DNA from: Aureimonas phyllosphaerae | Lineage (GTDB): Bacteria > Pseudomonadota > Alphaproteobacteria > Rhizobiales > Rhizobiaceae | Assembly: GCF_900113065.1 (NCBI RefSeq) | Contig: NZ_FOOA01000002.1 | Span: 366,974-430,973 of the forward strand | Length of the DNA: 64,000 bases | Direction of reading: 5' to 3' | Shown: positions 9,039 through 18,727 of the stretch, in pieces | How the letters are laid out: each line of letters opens with the position of its first letter | Numbering within the stretch: the stretch's first letter is position 1 | Notes under the pieces: generated by a model | Told to the model about the DNA's origin: nothing | The model's database searches: none | Seen by the model: the letters and a program-made list of their open reading frames with translations, nothing else | Made by a program: the position numbers and the translations under genes

Positions 9039-10070
9039 TCAAGCCGTGAGGGCAAGAAGCGATGCGAACTCCTCGCGCATGCCCTCCCCGGCCGGCTCCC
9101 GCGCGCCGTCCCGGATCACCGCATGGGCGCGCTCTGCGCGACGAAGGCTCTCACCCTTCAGTTCCGGCACGCCCGATGCGATCGCGCGCATCTCGGTCAT
9201 GTCGCCATTGCAGTGGAGAGCGAGATCGCAGCCGGCGTCGATCGCGGCGCGCGCCAGCATGTCCATGTCGCCTTGCAACGCCTTCATCGACATGTCGTCG
9301 CTCATCAGGAGACCATCAAAGCGCAGCGCCCCACGGATGATCTGCGAGATGACGATGGGCGAAATCGTCGCCGGGCGATCCGGATCGAGCGTTTCGTAGC
9401 GGATGTGCGCCGTCATTCCGGCCGGGAGATCGGCAAGCTCGGCGAACGGCAGGAAGTCGTGGCTTTCGAGTTCCGCGCGGCTGGCACGCACGTATGGCAG
9501 CTCCAGATGGCTGTCGACCTCGGTCCGGCCATGCCCCGGAATATGCTTCATCACGGGAAGCACACCGCCCGCCGCAAGGCCCGACGCAGCAGCGCGCCCC
9601 AGCGTGGCGACGACGTCCGGACTGTCGGCATAGGCACGATCGCCGATGACCGAATGCGAGCCCGGCGCCGGGAGATCGAGGCACGGCAGGCAATTCACAT
9701 TGATTCCGTAGCCGCTGAGAAGGTCGTCCGCCAGGAGCCTGCCCTGCAGCCACGCCGCGCGTCGGCCGGCTCCCTCGTCGGTCGCGAACACGCGTCCGAT
9801 CTCGGCGGCGGGCGGGAAGCGCGGGGCGAAGGGCGGCCGGAGACGCTGGACACGTCCGCCCTCCTGGTCGATCAGGATGGGAACGTCGTCGCCGCCGCGC
9901 ACGTCCTTCAATTCCGCCACGAGATCGCGGACTTGCTGCGGCTCGCCAATATTGCGACCGAAGAGGATGAAGCCCCACGGGCGCTCGTCGGCGAAGAAGG
10001 CTCGCTCGTCCGCGTTGAGACGCTGGCCGATACAGCCGGAAATCCAGGCCTTCGATCCGTTCATCGCCAT
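9039..10070 (-). CDS. nagZ: Beta-N-acetylhexosaminidase NagZ
   Basis: NagZ is a glycoside hydrolase family 3 enzyme that removes N-acetylglucosamine from anhydromuropeptides during cell-wall recycling. From the ATG at 10070 the product has 343 residues, a normal length. It carries GFILFGRNI, the family loop KHIPGHGRTEVDSH with the catalytic His and Asp, and MSDDMSMKAL with the nucleophile Asp. The open frame continues upstream to an ATG at 10226, which would add a 52-residue extension resembling a Tat signal and would overlap the SPOR gene by 49 bp; I prefer the shorter form. It follows the SPOR gene, a conserved pairing. Confidence 0.92.
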   Translation of the reverse strand: MAMNGSKAWISGCIGQRLNADERAFFADERPWGFILFGRNIGEPQQVRDLVAELKDVRGGDDVPILIDQEGGRVQRLRPPFAPRFPPAAEIGRVFATDEGAGRRAAWLQGRLLADDLLSGYGINVNCLPCLDLPAPGSHSVIGDRAYADSPDVVATLGRAAASGLAAGGVLPVMKHIPGHGRTEVDSHLELPYVRASRAELESHDFLPFAELADLPAGMTAHIRYETLDPDRPATISPIVISQIIRGALRFDGLLMSDDMSMKALQGDMDMLARAAIDAGCDLALHCNGDMTEMRAIASGVPELKGESLRRAERAHAVIRDGAREPAGEGMREEFASLLALTA

Positions 10071-10177
10071 ATTCTCGCCGGGCATAGAAGCGTTGGGCGC
10101 GGGGGCTGCGTCGCGCCGAGGGGGTCCGGTCCGGCGATCGCCCGCCAGACCTCCAATTGTCGCCGCAGCGGCCAGCG

Positions 10178-11710
10178 TCAGCGCGTCACGAAGCAGCTGC
10201 CGCCGGCCGACTTCACGCTTTCGCATACGCTGTTCGCTTCGCTCTTCGACGCCGCGGCGACACGCACGCGATAGAAGGTACCCTTGCCGGGGATCTCTGC
10301 CGCCTTGATGCCGAGGCTGCGGCCGCCGATGGCACCGGAATAGCGCTTGCCGAGGTTGGCGAGCGATTCTTCGGCGGCGGCCTGCGACGGCTGCGATGCG
10401 ATCTGGACGTAATAGGCATCCGCGCCGGCTAGCGTTTCGACCGCCGCAACGCGCTGCGGCTCCGGCTTGGCGGGTGCGGCGACCGCTTCGACCTCCGCCG
10501 GCTCCTCGTCCTCCACCGGCGTCGGCGCCGTGGTCGAGGCGGTCGTCAGCGAGGCCTCGTCGGTGCCGAAGGGCATCTGCGGCGTGATACCGGCCACCGG
10601 ATCGAGCGTCGCGGCATGCGCCTGCATGGATGCGGCCGCCGTCAGGAGCGAGGTGCCGTCGACCGGAACCTCGCTGGCAACCAGGGTCCCGTCGGGCCGC
10701 ACCGAGAGGGTGCGCACCTTGCGGGGCTGAAGCGTGCCGTCGGCGGGCTCCTTCGCTGCCGCGACCTCCTTCGCCGGCTCCTCGCCGGGAAGCGGGATCT
10801 GGTCGCCAACCTCGACGCCGGGCAGGGAATCGACCGGGGCGTCCTCCTCCTCGGCGATGTCCATTGGCTCTTCCATCGCGGTGACCAGCGAGCTCTGCTT
10901 CGGGGTCGTTGTCGCGGACGTCGCCCCGGCCACCTTCTGGTAGACGGCCTTGTTCTGGTTCGGGATCGTCTTGCCGCCGGGGTCGACCGGCGCGATCTTG
11001 TAGGGCTCCGCGTCCGCCTTGATCAGCATCGAGCCGTCGGCGGACGTCGGACCGCTGGTGCCCATCAGGCTCGCGCCGCCCGCGATCGCCACGATCGCCA
11101 CCACCGCGACGCCGCCCATCAGCATGACGCTGCGCATGCGCGAGCGGCTGCGGACCGGCATGTCGTCATAGGGCTCGTAGTCGGGCTCGGCCTCGTCGTA
11201 GCCCACGACGTCCTCGTCGTCATAGTGCACCTGCGCCGGGGCGGGGCCGCCGCGCATGGCCGCAAGTTCGCTATTGATGAGTTCGTCGAAGTCGTCGAGC
11301 GTGATCGCCTGACGCGGCTCAAGATCGTACTCGGCGTCACGTGCAGGGGCGAAGGACTGCGTTTCCGCCGGATTGGTGTTGCGCGGGCGAGCCGGCATGC
11401 TGAGACCGAGAAGGGCCTCGTCGATCTGGCGATCGGCGTCGCCGCTGCCGCGAATGCCGCGCGGCAGGGAGCCGGGCGCCGCGGCCACGCGCGGCGCTGC
11501 CGAAACGGCCTGGACCTGAGGCGCTGCACCGGTGGGCTGGTAGGTGAAGTTCTCCCACTCGGCCGACTCGACCTCGACGGGCTCGAACCCGCCATAGGCC
11601 GAGGAACCGCCGCGCTGGCTGGTCATCGGGGGATCGATGTGGCGCGCGGCATCGGAATACCGGCCACCCTCGCCCGCACCGCGACCGCCGAAATCCTTCG
11701 CGTCCTTCAT
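10178..11710 (-). CDS. SPOR domain-containing membrane protein
   Basis: This is a bitopic inner-membrane protein with a C-terminal SPOR domain, which binds denuded glycan strands and targets proteins to division sites. The 510-residue product has an acidic, disordered cytoplasmic part (1-190), a membrane segment at about 194-216, an Ala/Pro/Glu-rich periplasmic linker, and the SPOR domain at about 431-510, beginning DAYYVQIASQPSQAAAEESL. It sits between argS and nagZ on the same strand, as in other Hyphomicrobiales. The exact division role is inferred from the domain. Confidence 0.88.
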   Translation of the reverse strand: MKDAKDFGGRGAGEGGRYSDAARHIDPPMTSQRGGSSAYGGFEPVEVESAEWENFTYQPTGAAPQVQAVSAAPRVAAAPGSLPRGIRGSGDADRQIDEALLGLSMPARPRNTNPAETQSFAPARDAEYDLEPRQAITLDDFDELINSELAAMRGGPAPAQVHYDDEDVVGYDEAEPDYEPYDDMPVRSRSRMRSVMLMGGVAVVAIVAIAGGASLMGTSGPTSADGSMLIKADAEPYKIAPVDPGGKTIPNQNKAVYQKVAGATSATTTPKQSSLVTAMEEPMDIAEEEDAPVDSLPGVEVGDQIPLPGEEPAKEVAAAKEPADGTLQPRKVRTLSVRPDGTLVASEVPVDGTSLLTAAASMQAHAATLDPVAGITPQMPFGTDEASLTTASTTAPTPVEDEEPAEVEAVAAPAKPEPQRVAAVETLAGADAYYVQIASQPSQAAAEESLANLGKRYSGAIGGRSLGIKAAEIPGKGTFYRVRVAAASKSEANSVCESVKSAGGSCFVTR

Positions 11711-11807
11711 GACCTGACCCCACTCCGCAAGACGATCCGTACGCCTGGACCGTGCCGTCGAACGAGGTCTGCCACTAGGGGGCGAACTTGTTCAAAGCGT
11801 GGTCCGT

Positions 11808-13559
11808 TCAGCGCATCTCTTCGGGCGCGTGGACTCCGATCAACTTGAGACCGGAGGCGATCACGAAGGCGACGGCCTGCACGAGCCCGAGACGCGCTAG
11901 GCTTGTTGTCGCATCGTTAGCCTTAACGAAGCGTAACTCCGGGTGATCCTTGCCGCGATTGTACTGTCCGTGGAATGCCGAGGCGAGGTCGTAGAGATAG
12001 AACGCGAGCCGATGCGGCTCCTTGGCGAGCGATGCCGCCTGCACGAGGCGCGGGTATTCGGCAAGCTTGCGGATGAGGGCGAGTTCGCCTTCGTCGGCCA
12101 GCAGCGACAGGGTTTCGGCGTCGACGGTAGCGACAGCCGAAACGTCGATCCCCTCGCCGTCCGCCTGCCGCATGATCGAGCGGGCGCGGGCATGGGCGTA
12201 CTGCACGTAGAAGACCGGGTTGTCCTTCGACTGCTCGGTCACCCTCTGGAAGTCGAAGTCGAGCGGCGCGTCGCTCTTGCGGAAGAGCATCATGAAGCGG
12301 ACGGGATCGCGCCCCACCTCATTCACGACGTCGGCGAGCGTCACGAACTCGCCCGCGCGCTTGGACATGCGCACCGGCTCGCCGTTGCGGAAAAGCTTCA
12401 CGAGCTGGCATAGGACCACGTCGACATGCGCCTTATCGCCGGCCACAGCCTTCGCGACTGCTTCCAGCCGCTTGACGTAACCGCCATGGTCCGCGCCAAG
12501 CACGTAGACCATCTCGTCAAAGCCGCGCGCGAACTTGTCGGCGAAGTAGGCGACGTCGGCCGCAAAATAGGTGTAGGTGCCGTCGGACTTCACCAGCGGA
12601 CGATCGACGTCGTCGCCGACCTCGGTCGAGCGCAGGAGTGTCTGCTCGCGGTCTTCCCAGTCTTCCGGCAACTGACCCTTGGGCGGGGGTAGCGTGCCCT
12701 GGTAGACGAAGCCGCGCTCGCGAAGGTCATCGACGGCCTGGGTGATCCGGCTCGGGTCGCCCTCGTGCAGCGTCTTCTCGGAGAAGAACACGTCCTGCGT
12801 GATGTCGAGCGCCTTCAGGTCGTCGCGGATCGACATCATCATCGCCGCGATCGCATAGGACTTCACGGTCGGAAGCCATTCCGCCTCGTCCTGGTCGAGA
12901 AGTTCGCGCCCGTAGCGGATCGCGAGCGCGGCGCCGACGGTCTTCAGATAATCGCCGGGGTAGAGGCCGGCGGCAATCTCCCCGATCGCCTCGCCCAGCG
13001 CCTCGCGGTAGCGCAGGAAGGTCGAGCGCGCGAGCACCTCGATCTGCGCACCGGCGTCGTTGATGTAGTATTCCTTCGAGACCTCGTTTCCGGCAAACGC
13101 CATGACGTTAGCGATCGCGTCGCCAACGACCGCGCCGCGGCAATGGCCGACATGCAGCGGTCCGGTCGGGTTGGCCGACACGTATTCGACGTTCACCCGG
13201 TGGCCCGTCGCCTCACCGCGCCCATAATCGAGGCCACGGCCCAGGATCTCGTGGAGGTGCTGGGTCCAGTAGGCGCTCTTCAGGCGCAAGTTGATGAAGC
13301 CGGGACCGGCGACCTCGACGGTCTCGACGTCGGCGTCCTGCCGCAGGGCGTCCGCGAAAGCATCGGCGAGGTCGCGCGGCTTTGCGTCGAGCGGCTTGGC
13401 GAGCACCATCGCCGCATTCGTCGACAGGTCCCCGTGCGACGGGTCGCGCGGCGGCTCGACCCCGATCCGCGAGAAGTCGGCACCCTCGTTCCCGCGAGCA
13501 TTTAGAACCGCTTCGACCCGTTCCCGGATGCGCTGCTCGAAGTCGGCGAAGATGTTCAT
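11808..13559 (-). CDS. argS: Arginine--tRNA ligase
   Basis: This class I aminoacyl-tRNA synthetase charges tRNA-Arg. The 583-residue product has the N-terminal additional domain, the HIGH-type motif HVGH within [18 protein letters not shown], a KMSK-like RMSKRAGE, and a C-terminal DALR anticodon-binding domain. It is co-directional with dgt upstream (92-bp gap) and the SPOR gene downstream (97-bp gap). Length and motif order match alphaproteobacterial ArgRS. Confidence 0.97.
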   Translation of the reverse strand: MNIFADFEQRIRERVEAVLNARGNEGADFSRIGVEPPRDPSHGDLSTNAAMVLAKPLDAKPRDLADAFADALRQDADVETVEVAGPGFINLRLKSAYWTQHLHEILGRGLDYGRGEATGHRVNVEYVSANPTGPLHVGHCRGAVVGDAIANVMAFAGNEVSKEYYINDAGAQIEVLARSTFLRYREALGEAIGEIAAGLYPGDYLKTVGAALAIRYGRELLDQDEAEWLPTVKSYAIAAMMMSIRDDLKALDITQDVFFSEKTLHEGDPSRITQAVDDLRERGFVYQGTLPPPKGQLPEDWEDREQTLLRSTEVGDDVDRPLVKSDGTYTYFAADVAYFADKFARGFDEMVYVLGADHGGYVKRLEAVAKAVAGDKAHVDVVLCQLVKLFRNGEPVRMSKRAGEFVTLADVVNEVGRDPVRFMMLFRKSDAPLDFDFQRVTEQSKDNPVFYVQYAHARARSIMRQADGEGIDVSAVATVDAETLSLLADEGELALIRKLAEYPRLVQAASLAKEPHRLAFYLYDLASAFHGQYNRGKDHPELRFVKANDATTSLARLGLVQAVAFVIASGLKLIGVHAPEEMR

Positions 13560-13651
13560 CAGATGATCCGGTCTTGGCGGGGCGCGCTCAGCCGAGGCGA
13601 AGGCAGCGCGCGCTGGGAACGATGACGGGGATGATCCCGCGAGCGGCGGCG

Positions 13652-14866
13652 CTAACGCAAATCCGGCGTATCGTCAAACAAACGGCGGTGCTCGGCGAGC
13701 GCGAAGCTGTCGGTCATCCCGGACAGATAGTCCCCGACGTGACGCGCCAGACGCTCGGGAGTCAGCCCCTCGGCAGCCCCGCTCCACCCGACTGGCAGAA
13801 GGTCCGGCCGCTCGACCAATCGGTCGAACAGCTCTTCCACCACCTGCTCGGCCTGCCGCATCGTGTCGAAGACGAGCGGGTTTCGATAGACGCGCTGGAA
13901 TAGGAAGGCCCGCGTCTGCGCGACTTGCGAGCGCATCGTCGGCGAGAAGTCGACGAGGGTGCGCCCCGCCGAGCGCACCTCGTCGACGCTGGCGACAGCA
14001 TGCGTGGCAAGGCTTTCCAGTGTCGTCGCGATCACGTCCTCGACGAGCCGCGTGATGTGCCGGCGCATGATCTCGTGCCCCGTGCGGACTGGATCGAGAT
14101 CGGGATGGCGGGCACGCACCTCGCGAAGGATATCCCCGGCCAGATCGAGCGCTTCCAGATCGTCGAGCGCGATCAGCCCGGCGCGCAAACCGTCGTCGAG
14201 ATCGTGGGTGTTGTAGGCGATGTCGTCCGAGATCGCCGCCGCCTGCGCTTCGAGACTGGCAAAACTGTCGAGCGCGAGCGGGAATCGGGCATCGAACGCC
14301 ATGATCTGCGGCGGCACGGGATGGCCGCTGTCGGCATTCGGTCCGACCAACGGCCCGTTGTGCTTCACCAAGCCCTCGAGCGTCTCGAACGTCAGATTCA
14401 GGCCGTCGAAATCGGCGTAGCGGCGCTCCAGCGCGGTGACGATGCGCAGTGACTGCGCGTTGTGGTCGAAACCGCCGAAGTCGGCGAGCTTGCGGTCCAG
14501 AGCCCTTTCACCGGCGTGGCCGAACGGCGTGTGGCCGAAATCGTGGACGAGCGCGATCGCTTCGGTCAGATCCTCGTCCAGCCGCAGCGCGCGGGCGAAG
14601 GCGCGCGCGATCTGGGAGACCTCGATCGTGTGGGTCAGCCGCGTCCGGTAATGGTCGCCCTCGTAGGCCACGAAGACCTGCGTCTTGTGCTTCAGGCGGC
14701 GGAAGGCGGTGGAGTGGACGATCCGGTCGCGGTCGCGCTGGAACGGTGTGCGCGTGCGGCTTTCGGGCTCTGGGACGAGCCGTCCGCGCGAGGCGTCCGC
14801 GTGCACGGCGAAGGGTGCCAGACCATCATGGCCGGTTCCGATGCGATGAGTCGTCCAGTCCGACAT
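13652..14866 (-). CDS. dgt: Deoxyguanosinetriphosphate triphosphohydrolase-like protein
   Basis: This HD-domain enzyme family hydrolyses dNTPs to deoxynucleoside and triphosphate, limiting or balancing nucleotide pools. The 404-residue product has RLKHKTQVF, the metal ligand His79 in RLTHTIEV, the HD pair at 108-109 ([13 protein letters not shown]), and a further HD-family Asp in [11 protein letters not shown]. It belongs to the shorter type 2 Dgt-like group. Its promoter region is the 137-bp gap shared with the divergent erpA. Substrate preference cannot be read from sequence. Confidence 0.92.
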   Translation of the reverse strand: MSDWTTHRIGTGHDGLAPFAVHADASRGRLVPEPESRTRTPFQRDRDRIVHSTAFRRLKHKTQVFVAYEGDHYRTRLTHTIEVSQIARAFARALRLDEDLTEAIALVHDFGHTPFGHAGERALDRKLADFGGFDHNAQSLRIVTALERRYADFDGLNLTFETLEGLVKHNGPLVGPNADSGHPVPPQIMAFDARFPLALDSFASLEAQAAAISDDIAYNTHDLDDGLRAGLIALDDLEALDLAGDILREVRARHPDLDPVRTGHEIMRRHITRLVEDVIATTLESLATHAVASVDEVRSAGRTLVDFSPTMRSQVAQTRAFLFQRVYRNPLVFDTMRQAEQVVEELFDRLVERPDLLPVGWSGAAEGLTPERLARHVGDYLSGMTDSFALAEHRRLFDDTPDLR

Positions 14867-14915
14867 GGCCGTCCGCGATGTTGGGCGCCGGCGGAGCGAC
14901 GCGAGGCAGGCGAGA

Positions 14916-14944
14916 TTGACCCTCCCCTTGCGCGTCCATACCTT
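14916..14944 (+). promoter_or_regulatory. Candidate sigma70-type promoter for erpA
   Basis: TTGACC and TACCTT are separated by 17 bp in the dgt-erpA divergent gap, about 60 bp before the erpA start. The -35 fits well and the -10 only partly. It is offered as the best candidate in this gap. Confidence 0.35.
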
Positions 14945-15003
14945 AGCGACACGACCCCAACAACAAGAGGCCGGACTGCCGCCGACGCGGCGCCGGGTCA
15001 GCC

Positions 15004-15345
15004 ATGAGCGAGACGCTCGCCAATTCCATCACCGTGTCCGACGCGGCCGCCCGCCGCATCAAGGCGATCGTCGCCAAGAGCGAGACCGAGAACGCATTGC
15101 GCATCTCGGTCGAGGGTGGCGGGTGCTCGGGCTTCTCCTACAAGTTCGACCTGACGCACGACACGGAAAGCGACGACCTCGTGATCGAAAAGGACGGGGC
15201 GCGCGTCCTCGTCGATCAGACCTCGCTCGCCTATCTCGACGGCTCGGTGGTGGATTTCGTGGACGACCTGATGGGGCAGTCCTTCCAGATCCGCAATCCG
15301 AACGCCACGGCCTCCTGCGGCTGCGGCACGTCCTTCGCGATTTGA
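15004..15345 (+). CDS. erpA: Iron-sulfur cluster insertion protein ErpA
   Basis: This A-type carrier receives an iron-sulfur cluster from a scaffold and delivers it to apo-enzymes. The 113-residue product has the HesB/IscA fold with the three cluster cysteines Cys41 (GGGCSGF), Cys105 and Cys107 (SCGCGTSF). It is divergent from dgt and is followed 59 bp later by xth on the same strand. Likely clients encoded in this window include IspH and MutY, which also need clusters, though no direct link is shown by sequence. Confidence 0.93.
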   Translation: MSETLANSITVSDAAARRIKAIVAKSETENALRISVEGGGCSGFSYKFDLTHDTESDDLVIEKDGARVLVDQTSLAYLDGSVVDFVDDLMGQSFQIRNPNATASCGCGTSFAI

Positions 15346-15404
15346 CAGACCCGGTCGGCGGAGGGCATGGCCTCGCCCATCCTCTCCTGACCGGAACCCA
15401 GCCC

Positions 15405-16199
15405 ATGTTGCTCGCCACCTGGAACATCAACGGCGTCAAGGCACGGTCCGAGGCGCTGCTGGCGTGGCTGGACGAGCGCAAGCCCGACATCGTCGGGCTG
15501 CAGGAGATCAAGAGCGTCGACGAGAGCTTTCCCCGCGCCGATCTCAAGGCGCGAGGTTGGCACGTCGAGACCCACGGCCAGAAGGGCTTCAATGGGGTCG
15601 CCCTGCTCTCGCGCCAGCCTCCTGCCACGATCGAGCGGGGCTTGCCGGGAGACGCGACGGACGAGCAGTCGCGCTTCATCGAGGGCACCTGGGAGGTCGG
15701 CGGCAGGACGCTCCGCTTCGCCTCGCTCTACCTGCCGAACGGCAATCCGATCGGCACCGAGAAGTTCACCTACAAGCTGGCCTGGATGAAGCGCCTCGAG
15801 GCGCACGCGCGCCGTCGCCTCGGCGAGGAGATGCCGTTCCTCCTGGCGGGCGACTACAACGTCATTCCCCAATCCGAGGACGTGAAGAACCCGGCCGCCT
15901 GGGCCGAGGACGCGCTCTATCAGCCGGAGAGCCGCGAGGCCTATCGCCGGCTTCTCAATCTCGGCCTGACCGACGCCGTTCGCGCATCCAGCGATCAGGC
16001 GGAGACCTACACGTTCTGGGACTACCAGGCTGGTGCCTGGCAGAAGAACAACGGGATCCGCATCGATCACGTGTTGCTGTCGCCCGAGGCCGCCGCGACG
16101 CTGCGTTCGGTTGCGATCGACAAGCATGTGCGGGCTTGGGAGAAGCCGTCCGACCACGTGCCGGTGGTCGTGGAGATCGACCCGGCGGCGCTCCGCTAG
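15405..16199 (+). CDS. xthA: Exodeoxyribonuclease III
   Basis: This AP endonuclease and 3' exonuclease acts in base-excision repair. From the ATG at 15405 it has 264 residues. It starts MLLATWNINGVKAR with Asn8, has the metal ligand Glu34 in LQEIK, GDYNVIP with the catalytic Asp-Asn pair, and ends with a DHVPVV His. The frame is open far upstream, but this ATG gives the canonical N-terminus. The stop codon lies in a CTAG that also forms the stop of the convergent exoR-like gene. Confidence 0.96.
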   Translation: MLLATWNINGVKARSEALLAWLDERKPDIVGLQEIKSVDESFPRADLKARGWHVETHGQKGFNGVALLSRQPPATIERGLPGDATDEQSRFIEGTWEVGGRTLRFASLYLPNGNPIGTEKFTYKLAWMKRLEAHARRRLGEEMPFLLAGDYNVIPQSEDVKNPAAWAEDALYQPESREAYRRLLNLGLTDAVRASSDQAETYTFWDYQAGAWQKNNGIRIDHVLLSPEAAATLRSVAIDKHVRAWEKPSDHVPVVVEIDPAALR

Positions 16200-17089
16200 T
16201 TGGCGGGGCCGCGATCGCTTTCGGCAAAGGCGATCGCGGTCTTGCGGTCGTCCTCGGAGGAGAGCGAGAACGCCTCCTCCTGAAGTGGACGGATCCACTC
16301 GCGATCCTTCGGTGCCGCGAGCTTGTAGGCCCGCGTCAGCATCGCGAGGCCACGCGCCGGCTCGGCCCGCATCGCGATCGCGTCGCCGTCGAAAATCAGG
16401 TAGCCGAGCAGCGCCTCGGCCTTCGCATAGCCCTTATGGGCCGACAGCTTGAGCCAGCGCGCGGCCTGTCGCGGGTTTGCCCGGCCGCCCTCGCCCGCCA
16501 GCAGCATCCGTCCGAGTTCGAACTGGGCACGTGCGTCGCCGAAATAGGTGGCAGCATGGGTGTAGAGCTGGCGCGCCTGCGACGCATCGGGCTTGACTGG
16601 CGTTCCCGAGATTCCGGAGCGCACGTATTCGGCCAGTGCCAGCACGGCGCTGACGACATAGGGGGCGTTGGGCGAGGACGCGGTGTCGTCCTCCTGATCG
16701 CGCACGATCTGCTCGAACATCTTGAACGCTTCGAAGTCGTCCTCGACGACGCCGTCACCGGCGGCATACATCTGGCCGAGCTTCCACCGAGCGCCGGGAT
16801 GGCCGAGCTCGGCGGCATGCTGAAGCGCGTCGATCGCCGCAGCCGTCTCGCCGCGCTTGTAGGCCGCAAACCCCATCGAGAAGACGTCACGTGGGCTGGA
16901 CTTCGGCGCTTCCAGCACGGGGTTGGCAGACGGATCGAGCGCGAGCGCCGGCACGGTGCCGACGAGCAGCGCGACCAGCCCAACGAGGCGGAGCGTCTCA
17001 GCGTGCCGCATGAAGGCGAACCGCACCGTTTGCACAACCGAAGGTCGACGCGGCCGCGATGCCACGGCCGATGAGACCAAGATGGCCAT
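16196..17089 (-). CDS. exoR: Sel1-repeat periplasmic protein, ExoR-like regulator
   Basis: The predicted product resembles ExoR, the periplasmic protein that in Sinorhizobium and Agrobacterium inhibits the ExoS-ChvI two-component system and so controls exopolysaccharide and motility. It has a signal peptide (hydrophobic stretch LVGLVALLVG, cleavage after VPALA) and several Sel1/TPR-type repeats such as ARWKLGQMYAAGDGVVEDD and AQFELGRMLLAGEGG. The C-terminus, WIRPLQEEAFSLSSEDDRKTAIA, matches ExoR as I recall it. The ATG at 17089 (297 residues) has a GGAAGG site, while the ATG at 17011 (271 residues) gives a more normal signal peptide. The neighbourhood with xth is also seen in rhizobia. Other Sel1 proteins are the alternative. 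Confidence 0.72.
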   Translation of the reverse strand: MAILVSSAVASRPRRPSVVQTVRFAFMRHAETLRLVGLVALLVGTVPALALDPSANPVLEAPKSSPRDVFSMGFAAYKRGETAAAIDALQHAAELGHPGARWKLGQMYAAGDGVVEDDFEAFKMFEQIVRDQEDDTASSPNAPYVVSAVLALAEYVRSGISGTPVKPDASQARQLYTHAATYFGDARAQFELGRMLLAGEGGRANPRQAARWLKLSAHKGYAKAEALLGYLIFDGDAIAMRAEPARGLAMLTRAYKLAAPKDREWIRPLQEEAFSLSSEDDRKTAIAFAESDRGPAN

Positions 17090-17374
17090 TCGGCCCCTTC
17101 CGGTCGGTTGTCGATTTCATAGTCCGCTCCTCCGCGTCGAGGTTCGGAAAAACAGCTCGCGCCATCATGCCCTGCGAATGTCCGTCCCCGCGCTTCGAGG
17201 TCGTGGGTGGTCCGCCTTTATGGCGGCAGCACGGCATTCTCTCTTGGCAAGTCTTATAGGCGATGCTTGCCTGCAATAGTGTTGCTGGCGCTCAACACTT
17301 TCACGACCCTCGGTCACGCGAATGGCGGCACCGGTGCTCACCCGATGCCGCCGTCCACAGAATTTCCCTTCGGC

Positions 17375-18727
17375 TCAGAACGAGAGCTTCAGCGAGACGT
17401 TCGCGGCATAGACCCAATCGTTGCCGACGTCGGCGTCGAAGACGGCTCCGCTCGTCCGACGCTGTTCGCCATCGGTCCAATATCCGATCAAGCCGCCGAC
17501 GCGCAGTTCGGCCCAGTCGTTATTCTTGAGGGCGAGACCGCCCGACAGAGTGTAGAGGTCGGTGTAGGTGGTTTCCGCACCGGTCGATACGCCGCTGTCG
17601 TAGCCGAGCGAGATGCTTCCCGAGACGTTCTCGTTGAAGGCGCGGCCGATGCCGATGGTCGCCGTATAGCCGTCGTCCCAGTAGTACGGGCTGACGGTGG
17701 AGTTGCCGGCGACCGTGGTGACAACCGCGCGATTCGTGCTCCAGTCGGTCCAGCGGAACGAAGCGAGCAGGAGCGTGCCCTCCGCAATACCGGTCTGAGC
17801 GTTGATGTAGAGGCTCTGTGGGCTCGTTGCGGTGTTCAGCGAGGCCGGAAGGTTGTTGGCGAGCACCGTTCCGCCGGTCGGCAGCGCCGAGATCAGCGCA
17901 GGCGGTACGTTGATGCCGCGTTGCGCCAGGAAGGCCGCCGCTTGCGGGATCGAGAGCTGCCGCCCGTCGGCCAACTGCACGAACGCGTTGTTGGATGCGA
18001 CCAACGTGCCCGTGCCGGTGATATCGTCATGCTCGACCTCGGACCGGTAGAGCACCTGTGCGCGAAGCGCGATCTCAGGCATCTCGAAGGCGGCGCCGAT
18101 GCGGTAACCCGCCGAGAAGCCCTGGCTCGTGTCGGCCGTCAGGGCGACTGGCAGCAGGAGCTGGCCACCAAAGGACGCGAGCGCACCCTGAAGGGCGCCC
18201 GGAAGGGTGGGACCAAGGTTGCGCGCTGCAAGGCTCGTGCCGTTAAAGTTGAAGTCCTCGCCGAAGACGCCGCCCAGAAGGCTGAAGCGCATCCCGTCGC
18301 GACTGTAGCTGACGCGGCAGGTCCCGCTGATCTCGTCGGAATCGAACTCGAGATCACGCACCCGCGACCCGCCGGGGAAGCCGGCCGGCTGCGCACCGCC
18401 TGGTAGCGAGGAGTAGTCCGCTTCCGCCGCGAAAGCCTCGGTATAGTTGCCGACGCAGGCCACGGTGTCGTTGCCAAGTTTCAGCGCCGCGCTGGGGATC
18501 TGATAGGTGCCCGTGTAGTCACCGAAGTCGCCTGACACGCCGTTGACGCGCTCGAAACCGCGAGCCGGGTTGACGTAGGTGAAGCCGAGGCGCGTGCTGA
18601 ACGGAGCCGCCTCGTAGAGGACATCAGTGTCGGCCGTGCCGCGCTGGAAGCCGCCGGCCTGTGCACCGCTGGCGCTCAGGAGAACCAGAAATGTCGTCTG
18701 CGCCAGGCGCGTCTTGAAACCGCTCAT
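17375..18727 (-). CDS. FadL-family outer-membrane transport protein
   Basis: This is a predicted outer-membrane beta-barrel of the FadL/TodX family, which admits hydrophobic compounds such as long-chain fatty acids. The 450-residue product has a signal peptide ending ASGAQA, an N-terminal GGFQRGTADTDVLYEA plug-like start, alternating aromatic strands, and a terminal Phe (LSF) typical of BAM substrates. The ATG at 18727 is chosen because GGGGGAAGG precedes it; a GTG 12 bp upstream is less likely. It stands alone between exoR and valS. Its substrate is not known. Confidence 0.82.
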   Translation of the reverse strand: MSGFKTRLAQTTFLVLLSASGAQAGGFQRGTADTDVLYEAAPFSTRLGFTYVNPARGFERVNGVSGDFGDYTGTYQIPSAALKLGNDTVACVGNYTEAFAAEADYSSLPGGAQPAGFPGGSRVRDLEFDSDEISGTCRVSYSRDGMRFSLLGGVFGEDFNFNGTSLAARNLGPTLPGALQGALASFGGQLLLPVALTADTSQGFSAGYRIGAAFEMPEIALRAQVLYRSEVEHDDITGTGTLVASNNAFVQLADGRQLSIPQAAAFLAQRGINVPPALISALPTGGTVLANNLPASLNTATSPQSLYINAQTGIAEGTLLLASFRWTDWSTNRAVVTTVAGNSTVSPYYWDDGYTATIGIGRAFNENVSGSISLGYDSGVSTGAETTYTDLYTLSGGLALKNNDWAELRVGGLIGYWTDGEQRRTSGAVFDADVGNDWVYAANVSLKLSF

